A DNA stretch of 64,000 nucleotides from the NCBI RefSeq assembly GCF_036785885.1, contig NC_092326.1:39022287-39086286 (forward strand), written 5' to 3'. The position numbers were made by a program, and so were the translations under genes. Positions 44,297 to 55,854 of the stretch are shown in pieces. The first letter of the stretch is position 1. The number at the start of each line of letters is the position of its first letter. The notes beneath the pieces were generated by a model that was given only the letters and a program-made list of their open reading frames with translations, ran no database searches and had not been told where the DNA came from. The stretch is from Coffea arabica (taxonomy: Eukaryota; Streptophyta; Magnoliopsida; Gentianales; Rubiaceae).

Positions 44297-47200
44297 AAAG
44301 ATTATTGTTGAAAGATTGAGGCACTTACTTAAGGAGCTGGTGGGGCCGAAACATGCCAGCTTCATTCTTGGGCGTCAAACGAGTGATAATATCATCATCG
44401 TCCAAGAGCTTTTGCATACAATAAGGAGGATGCACGGAAGGAAAGAGGCCATGATTATTAAGGTGGATTTGGAGAAGGCTTACGACAGGATTAGATGGGA
44501 ATTTCGTCAACAAACGCTGGAAATGGCAGGGTTTCCACCGAACCTTATTAAGCTGGTAATGAATTGTGTTCAAGTAGATGCAACATCTATTCTATGGAAT
44601 GGGGAAAATCAAAAGTGTTTACTTCATCTAGAGGATTGAGACAAGGGGATCATCTCTCACCTTACTTATTTGTATTGTGTATAGAAAGGTTGAGTCATAT
44701 GATATCCCAACCTGTAAAGGAGAGGAAATGGAACGGAATTAGAACTTCAAGAAATGGGCCAAGGATCATGCATCTATTATTTGCGGACGATCTCCTTTTA
44801 TGTGCAGAGGCCACTCCAGAGCTAAGCTAGGTCGTCTGCACTGTTATGACTGATTTCTATAGTATTTCTAGGTAAATGACAGGGTGTCGAACCTGTGCAA
44901 TAATAAATACCTACTTAAATAAAATATAATTTCTGTAGATAGTGATAAGTATGGTCGAATCCACAGGGACTGGGGATAATTTATTTCTTTTAAAATCCGA
45001 AGTATGGGGGGTTTTTGAAAATGAGAGTAACTAAATTGCTTGGAATAAATTAAAATAAAATAAAACAACTACAACTCAAATAACTAATTATCACAATAAA
45101 AATAATAACAGACGAACTCTAGCCAAGAGACAACTTCGGAGATGGTTCACTTAATTCGATCACAGATGCAAGGATTATTCCAGTTACTATCTGATAAATT
45201 AGTTATAGTTGTCATACACGCGATAAACAACCAACTCTTCCTCAATTTGTCGATAGCCAAAGTACGACCGTTGACTATTTCTCTAATCAGGAAATAACCC
45301 TAGGTACGACCATAGAAGTTCAATTCCCTAATTGCATGAATAATTAGAAGAGCCTAATTCTAACCAATCAACACGCTACGAGGGTCTCTTTAAGTTAGCC
45401 TGTCTATCTCCCTGACACAAATCCAATCATGCCAGTTGCCACCAGTTTAGAATAATTAAACAATTACGGATTTAACTACCCTAATTGGCTTCAGGTTATT
45501 GAATTAATCTAGAATCCGCGCCCTGGATAATCGAATAATAAAACAACCAAATGAACATAAAGCAGAAGATAGACGAATACCAGTGAATAATGGAAATAAA
45601 TAAAAACTAATTCGAACTCACAAATTTAGTAGAACCAAGTCCTCCGTTGTTTCTCGACTAGACGAGAAACTTAGCCACTCCTCATGAGAAAATCTCCAAG
45701 TAATTTAACTGAGATCCAGGCCATCAAAGGAACCAAGAAAGAATAAAACTAAACTATGCTAAAAGGGTCCCCGTAGCTTTTCTTATGATTGTCCTTATAT
45801 AGCCAAAGGGAAATGACTAAAGCTATCTATCCAGTGGTCCCCACGAATAAGGAACAAAAACAACTCTTTGCACGTTGTTTCCTTTCAATTCAAATGACTA
45901 ATGCCTTTCTTCTCTCCGTGGTCCCCGCACAAATTGAGGAAGGAGTGTACATAAAGTGAAGTTCTCTGAAGTCCTTCTTTCTTTAGTTTCCTCTTGATAG
46001 TCAAACATTTCAACACTCCAAGATACTCCTAATCCGAAAAAAAGAATGCAGTCCGCGTATATTACCATGTGGGCCAGGTCTGTGGCTTATTTAAAGTCTC
46101 AATTATTTTCAGAAAGTCCCTCCTTTTTTGTAGTTTTCTGCTTCACTCCCTGAAATTAGGTCCAATACCAAATATAAGTAAATATTAATAATTAAAACAA
46201 TATTTGACAAGGATAAAAGAGAAAATTAACAATAAAATTGCTAACAATTAACACCCTATCAGTAAAAGATCAACATGTTGAAAACAAAATTCTGCTCACA
46301 AAATAGGGGACGAAGTGTAAGGAGGGAGATAAGCAAGATAGTTGGGGTGGAGGAAATTAAAAACTTGGTAAATACCTCCGTATTCCACTAGTGCATTTAA
46401 GAATTAGTAAGAGCACATATATTCCAATGTTAGATTTGATACGGACCAAACTTGCGGAATGGAAAAGGAGAAATTGATCATTTGCAGGAAGGACAACTCT
46501 AATAAAGTCAGTGCTCTCAGCAATTCCTACTTATCACATGCAGACTACAATGATTCCTTTTTCAATCTTGAAGGAAGTAGAGAAGTATCGAAGGAGCTTC
46601 CTTTAGGGAGATAGTGAGGATAGTAGAAAAATCCAACATGTCAACTGAAACACTGTAACACAAGCAAAAAAATGAGAGGGAATCGGAATTAGAAGACTCA
46701 AAAAAGTGAATAAGGCACTATTGGTCAAGTTTGCCTGAAAATTATCTAAAGACAATCAATCACTTTGGAGAAAAGTGATTGAGGGGAAATACTTTAAGGG
46801 GTCAACAGGAATTCATTCATCAGCCAAAATTGGAGACTCCTATTTGTGAAAAAGTATTGTCAAAGGCCGTGATCTACTAGAGAAGGGAGTCCAATGGAAG
46901 ATAGGAAATAGAGAAATAGTGCAATTTTGGAAGGATAAATGGGTAGGAGAAACAATACTTTTGGAGGAAACAGAGAAAGAGATACCGGAGGAGGAGGTAG
47001 AGCAGAAAGTGGCGGAATATTGGAAATCAAGTGGCTGGGATATAGGAATGCTACAAGAACTGTTAACTCCTGAACAAGTTCTTAAGATAAGCAGCTATTA
47101 TGTTTTTCCAGGGATGGAAAATCCAGACACCTTTTGTTGGAAACCCAAAGCTAATGGGCTCTTCACAACTAAATCAGCGTATGAGCTGGATTGGGGAGAG

Positions 47201-47420
47201 GAGGAACTGCACGAAAAAGCATCAGGATGGGAGAAACTTTGAAAAATGAAGAGATCGGGGAGATAGTAGTTCCTCCTATGGCTTGTAAGGCAGGGAAAAC
47301 TCTTGACGCAGGAAGAGAAAACAAAGAGAAGGATAAGTCCCATTGCTCAATGTCCAATTTGTAAGATAGATATTGAGTCAACTTTGCATGCAATTAGGGA
47401 TTGTAAATAGATATGCGATA
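44297..47420 (+). pseudogene. LINE reverse transcriptase C-terminal part, decayed
   Basis: Recognisable blocks are IIVERLRHLLKELVG, VDLEKAYDRIRWEF, SRGLRQGDHLSPYLFVL and the catalytic LLFADDLLLC (FADD at 44779-44790). After the solo LTR, RTTLIKSVLSAIPTYHMQT and a WKPKANGLFTTKSAYEL region follow. There is a frameshift near 44600 and several stop codons. This polymerase copies LINE RNA at the target site in intact elements. Confidence 0.8.
44877..46261. mobile_element. Solo LTR, 1385 bp, with 5-bp target duplication
   Basis: Begins TGACAGGGTGT, ends ACACCCTATCA (TG..CA) and is flanked by GTAAA at 44872-44876 and 46262-46266. Removing it with one GTAAA restores contiguous LINE sequence. No internal retrotransposon genes, hence a solo LTR left by LTR-LTR recombination. 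Superfamily not determined. Confidence 0.8.
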
Positions 47421-47728
47421 TTTGGGGAAAGTTCGTAAGACCAAACAGATAGGAGTAGTTCTTGAATAAGCCTTTGTAATAGTGGCTAGACTGGAATTTG
47501 AAGGATGGAAGGATTGGGGTAGGAGGGTTGACAGAGTGGCAAGTGACATTCCAACATATAGTCTATATCGCATGGGCTACCAGAAACACCTTTTGTGCTA
47601 CAGGAGATGCAACTAAAATAAAGGTTGATCATAAAGCCATTTGTGCGGGGAGTGGAACAAGTGAAAGCTGCACAACAAGGGAGGTGAAACATGTTAAATG
47701 GGAAAGACCTCCAACGGATTGGTGAAAG

Positions 47729-48123
47729 ATGAATGTGGACGGAGCAGCAAGTAAAAGGATGTGGAGAGCAGGGGCAGGAGGAGTTCTCAGGGATAACTGG
47801 GGTTGATGGGAGTCTGAATTTGTAATGAGGTGGGTTTTGCAGATAATATATCAGCAGAGTTATGGGGACTGCTTAAGGGATTGGAGCTGGCGTGGGTTTC
47901 GGGACGGGAAAAAATAATACTAGAGATGGATTCAAAAGCTGAAATTGAGCTTCTTAGAGCAGCGGGTAGGGAATCCCCTTATCACAACATGGTTTGCCAG
48001 ATCGGAGTTATGTTAACAGGGACAAGAAATGTCATCTTTAGCATTCATGGAGAGAAGCCAATGGTTGTGCAAATTGGCTTGCAAAATGAAGCATTAATCA
48101 GGTGCCAGGATTGTTGCTCATAA
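47729..48123 (+). pseudogene. LINE RNase H domain, decayed
   Basis: KMNVDGAASKRMWRAGAGG, AELWGLLKGLELAW and ILEMDSKAEIELL match the plant LINE/RNase H fold with its Asp and Glu positions. Stops separate the blocks. The domain would degrade RNA in RNA-DNA hybrids in an intact element. Confidence 0.75.
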
Positions 48124-48240
48124 CGGACCCTCTTGGAGAATTTAGGGCATTGTTAGGAATGGATATTGTTGGGGTTGCGACCCCATGTCTAGTCTCGATT
48201 TAAGAGACTCGGCCTCTCCCCTTGTGAGCAAAAAAAAAAA

Positions 48241-49352
48241 CTAAGAAAAAAGAAACTATTCAACCAAAAATGTCGACAGTGATACAATAAAAATAATAAA
48301 ATATCTTACTATTTAGAAATAAAAATGAAATTGAAAAAAATTAAATAATAATCATTAAATTGCAAAATTTACTCCCAATACAAAATAGACAAGGAAAAAA
48401 GAAAGAGGCTTTGGTTTTTAACATAACACTCTAAGAGCCAAAAGGCGTTACTGTTCATTTTTTTTTGTCGTCATCACGTGCCATAAGCATGCCTTCAGTA
48501 TTTTTTTTTTTCGCGCGACCCGCGGGTTGTCAGCTTAGGGTTAAACACACAAAATACTTCTTTCCTGACTTTCCAAAGCCTCGTCGCCGCCGCTTCTTCT
48601 TTCCTGCCTTTCCTTTCCAAGATTATAATGCCAAAATCTTCAATACGTTTAAGCCTCCTCGCTCTTTGCTTATTTTCTTGTAAGTTTGTAATTTTCTTAC
48701 TCTTAGTTTCAATGCCAAAGGGGGAGAGAATAAAAAATTGAATGAAAAGAAGGAGATGGAGATTTTAGAAGCTGGTGCTAGATCCTCCAAAGCACGCCAA
48801 CATCATTTCTAGCTCAAGGTTTGGGACTTTTCTTTGTTTTTCCCAAATTTATTCTCCTTCGTTATATATATTTTTTCTCAGAAAGCTCCTTCATTCTCCG
48901 TTCAAATCAGATTATTTTTTTATATTATTGTTCCTTATTTTTCTTACCCTTTTCAAATCAGGTGGCTTTTTTGACGTGGTTGCTCTTCATCTTTAAAAAA
49001 AAAAAAAATCTACAAGAAACTGTTTATCCTCCGTCAGTTCAGGTAACTTTTCTATAAGACCTCCCTTTGCCCTCTCTGTTTATTTTCTTATGTGCTTATA
49101 TTTTCTTTTCCTTTTTAAAATGCATAGAAACCCTTTGAATTGGGATGTGCGAAGGTACTGATGCGTTTCTAAAGGGCTTTTGAATGATTTATTTCTATGC
49201 AGCAAACTGAACAATATGAGGCAAACAGAAATTTCTAATATAAAGTGTTTAATTTCTATGTTTTATTTTCTTTCTTCCTGTACTTCATCTTTTTTTTTTT
49301 AAATTTTCTTTTTGGTCAATGACATTTTTGGGTTTGATGGAAGCCTTTGAAC
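48241..49352 (+). promoter_or_regulatory. Upstream region of the recA-like fragment
   Basis: Starts just after the LINE poly(A). Includes a GC-richer patch at 48510-48610 and pyrimidine-rich tracts that look like a promoter and leader. A 72-codon frame at 48465-48683 has no domain. Confidence 0.3.
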
Positions 49353-50767
49353 ATGATGGCGAGGCTTCTCCGAAATGCTTCTTCTCTCGAATGCCTCTGT
49401 TTTTGCAACCTCTCTCTCCGGTAATTCCCCACCAAATCAGATTTTGTTCTTATTTTCTTTGTATTTTTGGAGAACAATTTGGTTAGGATTAATGATAGGT
49501 AATGGCCTGTTGTAGAAATTTGAAGCATTTTTTAAAAAAAATTTCATCTTTTTCTCAAATATGTTTTTCATAGCTTTGTTGAGTTTCAATGTTTTTACGC
49601 TACGTTGTCTTGTTTGTACTATTCTTTTGAAGTTATAGGTGCAATATATAGTGTTTATACTTGTTATTAGCAGTTGGAAGCTGCAAATAAATGATTATAA
49701 TATTATTTCCTATCAATTATGAAAGCCAAATGCTTTACTTTGCTAGCTTGCAGAAGTTGTTCCTTGTTTTTAAAATTATTGAACTTGCATACTGTATAAA
49801 GAAAAAATCTTTTAATTGTTTGATACGTTTTCTAACATCATTTTTCAGTTAGTACTGCTTTTCTTTTTTTTATTTTGTTTCTCATTTTCTTCACGTGTCA
49901 TGACATGAATTTGTTGTTTGTTGATGCAGACTTTATAGGAAAGTCTTGTTAGGGGCATACACTCAACTCTCCTACTTTTCCTCCAAAAGGTACCCGAAGT
50001 TTATTTTCCTGTTGAACTGACTTGCATTTGGTTTTCATACCTTCTTAACTTGGTGATCACTTTGATTGGTTTCAAAAATAGATAAAGTAAAATAACTTTT
50101 GCATATAAAGTCGATCTTTTTAGGCTTTAGCCCAATTAAAACTAATACATATATTTGCTTAGTGTTTGAATACTTCAAACATCTTGTTTATTTAATGTGA
50201 CAGTTGCATGTTTTTCCCCTATATTTTGGGGTTTTCTGTTGACTAAAAAATTATAAAGCACCAAAGTATGCAAGTGTATTACCATATTTTAGCCTTGTAC
50301 CTCCCTCCTAGAGTATTCTAACATTAAATGCATCATTCTTAATGTAAAAATCACTTGACCCTTTTCCCCCATGTGATTCTTTGAATTAGATGAGTTCTTT
50401 TAAGTATAGCTCTTTTGCTGAAATTTGTAGAGTTTGATATTTTTTACATTTGGCTGGGATTGTGTTATTCCTGCTTGAGAGTACCTACATTTTGCTCTTT
50501 CTGCAATAGAAAAATATCAATTGTTTTTTTTTTTTTGCTTCATTGGTTCATTATGAATATAAGCCATTTTTTGTATGGAAGGTAGAAGAAAATCCAAGTC
50601 AGACATCAAAGAAAGATTTGGTGCTCAAGTCCTATCAGATCACTACATCATTTGGAAAAGGTTCTATCATATGGCTTGGCCGCTCTGCCCCTGTCAAACA
50701 AGTTCCAGTTGTATCCACAGCTTCATTTGCTTTGGATATTGCATTTGGGATTGGAGGACTTCCAAAG
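49353..50767 (+). pseudogene. 5' fragment of a mitochondrial-type RecA recombinase gene
   Basis: RecA binds single-stranded DNA and drives strand exchange; plant nuclear copies serve mitochondria and plastids. Three exon-like pieces are visible: 49353-49420 (MARLLRNASSL.., organelle-targeting-like), 49930-49989 and 50582-50767. The last reads [16 protein letters not shown], then [19 protein letters not shown] ending LPK at a GT donor, the start of the RecA core. The Walker A exon expected next (GPEASGKTT) is nowhere in the window. The join from exon 2 to exon 3 is out of phase, so an exon is missing or the gene is broken. It lies in the segment inferred to be inverted, between a LINE and a solo LTR. 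Likely a truncated pseudogene. Confidence 0.7.
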
Positions 50768-52002
50768 GTTGGACATCTTATGTGTTTCTTATGCTGCAAT
50801 GCCAGATGTTGATTTTGAATTATTGTTTCAAGTGCACTAAACATCTGCAAATTTCTAAAGAATCATATTGACATTGTTTTAGAGTGCAAATATACTACTA
50901 AAAGGACTTCTCTCTATCTAATTGGGACTTCAACTAATAGTTGCTGTAATTATTCTTGGTTTGAATATTTCCATTCTGATTTATCAGTATTTGCAGTTTC
51001 CAAACTGTATAGCAAAAGAAAAGCTTTGTCTTGTTCTTGAAAACCTTCACTGAAATGGAAGCTTTTAAATTACTTTGTATCACTATTGGTTTCTGTTAAC
51101 CTTATCATTTTGTATTACTATTGGATCTGTTTGATGTAATTGGAGTAGTGCATTTTGGCATCAGGCAATATTAGTAGTTCCATGTCCATGGGAGATGTTA
51201 CCATCCCCAAGCAATTCACTCAGGCTGGCTTATGGGATTGGCTCATAACTTCCATTTCTTGCTTTTAACATGAATACATGAAGCTTCGTTATACCTCTAT
51301 TTTCGCCTGATTTACATGAATCTTTTTCTTAGCAGAAACTTAATGCAACAATCCTGACAGGTGATTTTACTAAATTGGATTTTGAATCCTACAATGGGCC
51401 TTCCAGAGGATATAATCAATTGGGGAGCATTGGATACGGCACTGAGTAGTTCTTTTTGAAGTTAAGAAAGCAGCAGTTTCACGTAAGCAAGAATTGGCTT
51501 AGATAGCATACACTCATCTTGAGGTATAGGACTCGATACAGTTCCTTCTCTTCTGTGCTTTTCCTTTTCTTTCTCAATTGAAGATTAGAAATATAGGACT
51601 TCTTTATGATCAGTTGTATTTGTTCTGTGTTTCTGGAGTCTGAAAAACCTTAGCAATTATTAAGTGTCAAATATTAAGTTTCAATTATTATAGCATAGAA
51701 AATTTCCCTATAAAGGCTTCTATACAAACCTTGGTTTTGCCTTTATAGGTATAGAAATATCCCTTCATGATTTATAATTTCTTAATACTTCTTATCACAT
51801 GCTAAATGAAGAATTGAGCTATCAAACCTTAAATTTTTCAGTCACAAAAGATTTTAAATTTTAGATCTAGAAAACACATTATTCTTAGATGAGAATATCT
51901 AGAGCTTCTCCAAGGATAAAAGCAACTATGCAATCTAACTTACATGTCAATGCCTCTAACTTTTGGAATGGAGTATTGTTTTAACATAACAAAAAGATGT
52001 TC
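50768..52002. other. Stretch after the recA-like fragment; no gene seen
   Basis: No further RecA exon could be found on either strand. A short exon-like piece bounded by AG near 51360 is not recognised. Confidence 0.4.
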
Positions 52003-54710
52003 TGTAACAGCCCCACTTTCCCCTAAGGCGAACCAAAGGGGTGAGCGGACTGCCTGCCCAACTCTCACTAGGACTAACGATGCAGACCAGAACTATCTAT
52101 AGCGATCCGGAACTTACAAACGAGCGTAAACAAGTCAAAATGGTAAAATAACCCAAAATAAAAAAAATGAAATCCGGAGTCGGCCATGAATAGTAACCGA
52201 CCCGTCAGAACCCAACCGAAATAGCTAACAAACATTCACATCTGAACTTTAGCGTTTACAAATCAAAATGACATACAAAAGTTTTCAAAAGTTAATATAT
52301 ACACATGGTTTGCCAAATCAAAAGAGAAAACGCCCCAAAAGTACACTTAGGGTTTTAATACATGAGCTATACAAAAGATATGTTCGACTAACTCAATTTG
52401 TCAGCCATTTGTCAAATCCAGACCAAAAGGGGTTTATTTTCCTGTAAGGAAAACAAAAGTAACAGAAAGGGGTGAGCTTGCGCTCAATGAGGTACCAAAC
52501 ATATAGCAGAAAAATCATGGCATTTCACATTTTACAAAATCAGATACACATGCTAGATGTAAAGCAAAGGAACCAAGGATTCAAATCAGAAGGATACGGG
52601 TGGCTCTCAGGAGCCAAATTTCCAGCGCCGTACTTGATCCAAATCGGTTGACTCTCCGTCAACGTATATAGAACCAATGCGTCCGTAGACCCCTCTTTAC
52701 ACCGAATTCCGTCCACCAAACACCCCTTTACCGGGCCCGCTCACCGTAACCGAACAGAAATGGTAATACTCGAATATACCTGGAATCAAGGGTCTCAATA
52801 CCCAAAATCCCCAAACAGACTACCGTGGTTCGTTATCTAATCGTCCAGGCCCTTGCCGGCCCGACTCGAATAATTTAGCCACAGGATTGAGCTCATAGGT
52901 CATAGAAATCCGAACAGATGCAGACACAGATAACAGATTCAGATAGGCACTCAAAATTGGCATATGGACAGACAAGAGAACGAGTGTGATAAAGTACACC
53001 CTCGTCTCCAACAATTAAACAGATTGCAGAGCAAAAATCAAGTTAAACAGCAATGGAGGGGAGTGGTACACTCACCGGCTCAACTTCAAAAGTTTTCACT
53101 TCAGATTGGCCTTAATCGCCAAGAAACCCTAAAATAATCAAAATAAACCAATGCCAACCACAACCCCAATAAGGTTTCATATGCATATATAAGCATGATA
53201 GCAAACCAGAAATTAAGAAAAGGGCTTTAACTTAGACCTTGATAAGAAAACCGGTTTTGACGTCATAATGCGGTAATGGCACAACTCTCACTACAATTAT
53301 CGGATGGGGGTGTAAGACCCACCGTTTCGAAGCTATGGAACAGGGCTACAACAATGTAGAAGGTCATTCAATCCAGTTCCTAGCCCAACTAGGTCAAAAA
53401 TGCCAAACACTAAACCAGAATCACCAAAACAGGTTTGCAAAACACAGAAAACTGTAATCGGTATATCTCAGTCCATACAAGTCCAAATGCCGAAATTCCA
53501 AAGGCATAAGTTAGCTAAGACATCCAGCTACATTTCATCAGAAGACACCAACTTCAAAATCCAAACCAATTCCAGTCAAAAGGGCCAATTACTATCGCAG
53601 TTTTCGCATTCGGATCAAAACGGAACAGCTACAGTAAAAATGGCATAACTCATTCTACACTCATCCAAATGACCTGAAATTTTACAGGCACCTCAAACAC
53701 ATCAATACCTACAACTTTCATGTTTTGAGAAAAGTCTAATTCGGCCTCTAACCCAGTGATCTAAAACCGGACAGAATTGGGATTTTATGAACCCTAACTT
53801 TCCATTTTTCACACCAAATCCAAAATTGATTGCATTTAACCACAATTCACACTCACTAGAGTCATAACCCCTCATTATCAACCATCATAAACAACCACAA
53901 CACCATGATCACATTAAACCAGAAAATTCCTCAAAAAAATAAAAACTTCACTAAATCAACTCAAACCAAGAAATAAATCACATAATCCACCACTTTGGCT
54001 CCCATTAGGCACAATTTAAACATCATTAAGTATAGGAGGAAGTGTAAGCTTCACTTACCTAGTAAACAAGAGAGAGGGAGATGTTGGACACCTTAGCTCT
54101 TCCAAAAACTTCACCAAACCAACCACTAACACCAACTAGAAAGATTTTATGGAGTGGAAACAACTTTAGTTGGTTGAGTTATGGAATTGGAGCAAGAGGA
54201 AATCAAGATTTGAAGAAGTTTTTTCTTCCTTTCTTGAGCTTGAGAGGGCCGGCCATAAGGAGGTAAGAAAGAGTGAATTTTGAGCAATTTTTTTGAGATA
54301 TTTACTCAATTAGTCAAAAGGTCAAAATAGTGAATAGTAAATCATAAAGTCCAACCAATGTCATGGTGACACTTGTCACCCCCATAAATGCATCATTATC
54401 TTTCTTTTTCCTCTCACATCAATCACTTCACATCCTCTACTTATCTCTTAACACCCGATAAATTTCACACAGTATCCGGAATTTAACCTAATTGGCCGAA
54501 TTTTTCCGAACTTTTTGCACTAGTGGGTCCCACGTCCAATATATATTCTTAATTTTCCAAAAACTCTCCAAGGCTAGAAAAATCATCTAAAAACTATAAC
54601 TGCTCATAAAATCCACCAAGAAAATATTTCTAAACCAGAAAATGCAGAAAACATGCAATTAAGGGGGAAAACCCTAGGAAAAAAATATTAGGGAAATACG
54701 GGTTCTCACA
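52003..54710 (-). mobile_element. Large solo LTR, 2708 bp, Ty3/Gypsy-like
   Basis: Begins TGTAACAGCCCCAC, ends GGGTTCTCACA and is flanked by TGTTC at 51998-52002 and 54711-54715. Read on the minus strand it begins TGTGAGAACCCG and ends GGGGCTGTTACA, as in long LTRs of plant chromovirus-type Gypsy elements. There is no gag or pol. The superfamily is inference from end sequence and length; the LTR borders and duplication are seen directly. Confidence 0.78.
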
Positions 54711-54715
54711 TGTTC

Positions 54716-55854
54716 TCCCTATAATGAATAAGTTTCCACTTTGTTTTTCCATTTCAGGATCATTCCATTGACTTTGTGTTCTGCCCCTTCATTGCTCCTC
54801 CTCCAAAAAATATAATAATATAGTTGCTATTTCAATTTTTCACTTTTATGACAACGGAATGAGTTTCATGTTTGGATACTTTGGAGTTAGAACTTGTCGG
54901 ATTTATCTTTCGGATTAGAATCATTTGTTGCCAGTTAACCTATTTCCAATTTCTTCCTTTGGGTGACATACATGGATGGCCATATTGCAATAGATTGCAT
55001 TCTGAATTCTTTTAAGTTCAATTTTTTGGAAATAGCAGAATAGCTAATTTATTTGCTTTGGTGGGATTATGAGTTACTAGGCAAGTTGCTCTAACCTGAC
55101 AACTTATAGGATGCTTTATTTCTCATTTCTTTGATACTTAATAATGGACAGAATATATACATGCTTCTCTTAAGAGGGGAAAAGCTGGTTTAAGACTTTG
55201 TATGAATATTACAAGTTTTAAAGTTGTCGAGTTTATCTTGTTTGTTTTGGGATCAATCAATGTCTCCTGACCCATTTTCAGTTTCCATGCATTGGTGACG
55301 AGATCCATTGCTAACTTCAATGGAATATATACTAAGATTTTATCGTTATAATTTTATGATTAGGTTGTCGCGGGAGAACTTAGTAAATCTTGCCATGGGG
55401 ACAGCAGAAACAAAATTGCTTTTGGATAGGGGAAAGATGCATTGTGTGTTTCAAGCTCTATGCCACATGCTTTCTTATTAGTTTATGTGATTAGTTTAGG
55501 ACAATTCTTTATTGAATTTATTAGAATCTCTATGTTATAGGTTTTTTTTGGTTAATCTGTAACTAAATTCCATCAGACACAAACAATTCCATTAAATGGA
55601 TCCATTTTGAATATGTACAAATCATTTTATTACACTGGGCATCTGCATTTTTTTTCCCCCACCATGCTAATACGTGATTTATGCATTAAACTAGGGAACT
55701 ATGGTAAGTAGGGTCATGGGATCGAAAAGAAATCATGTATCTATGGCATTATACATTTCACATCTAATGTATAGTATTTCTGCAAATTTCAAATCCTCTT
55801 GTATCTGTAACGACATTTCCTTTTCCAAAACAAGAGAACAACTCGGTTGTCGGA
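54716..55854. other. Stretch between solo LTR and Mutator-like copy 2; no gene seen
   Basis: AT-rich, with short frames only. It ends with GTTGTCGGA (55846-55854) at the element border. Confidence 0.4.

Larger units (their letters stand above)
44294..48240 (+). mobile_element. LINE retrotransposon, 3' half, interrupted by a solo LTR
   Basis: Non-LTR retrotransposon sequence begins in mid reverse transcriptase directly at the element end. It continues through RT, a zf-RVT-like region and an RNase H domain to a poly(A) tail at 48230-48240. Many stops and frameshifts show it is dead. The missing 5' half is at 57399-60866 on the other strand. A 1385-bp solo LTR (44877-46261) splits the RT. Confidence 0.85.

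Noticed and set aside
44184-44639. 151-codon frame as a gene
   Set aside because: It starts in the Mutator-like TIR and runs into LINE reverse transcriptase; a fusion of two mobile elements, not a host gene.
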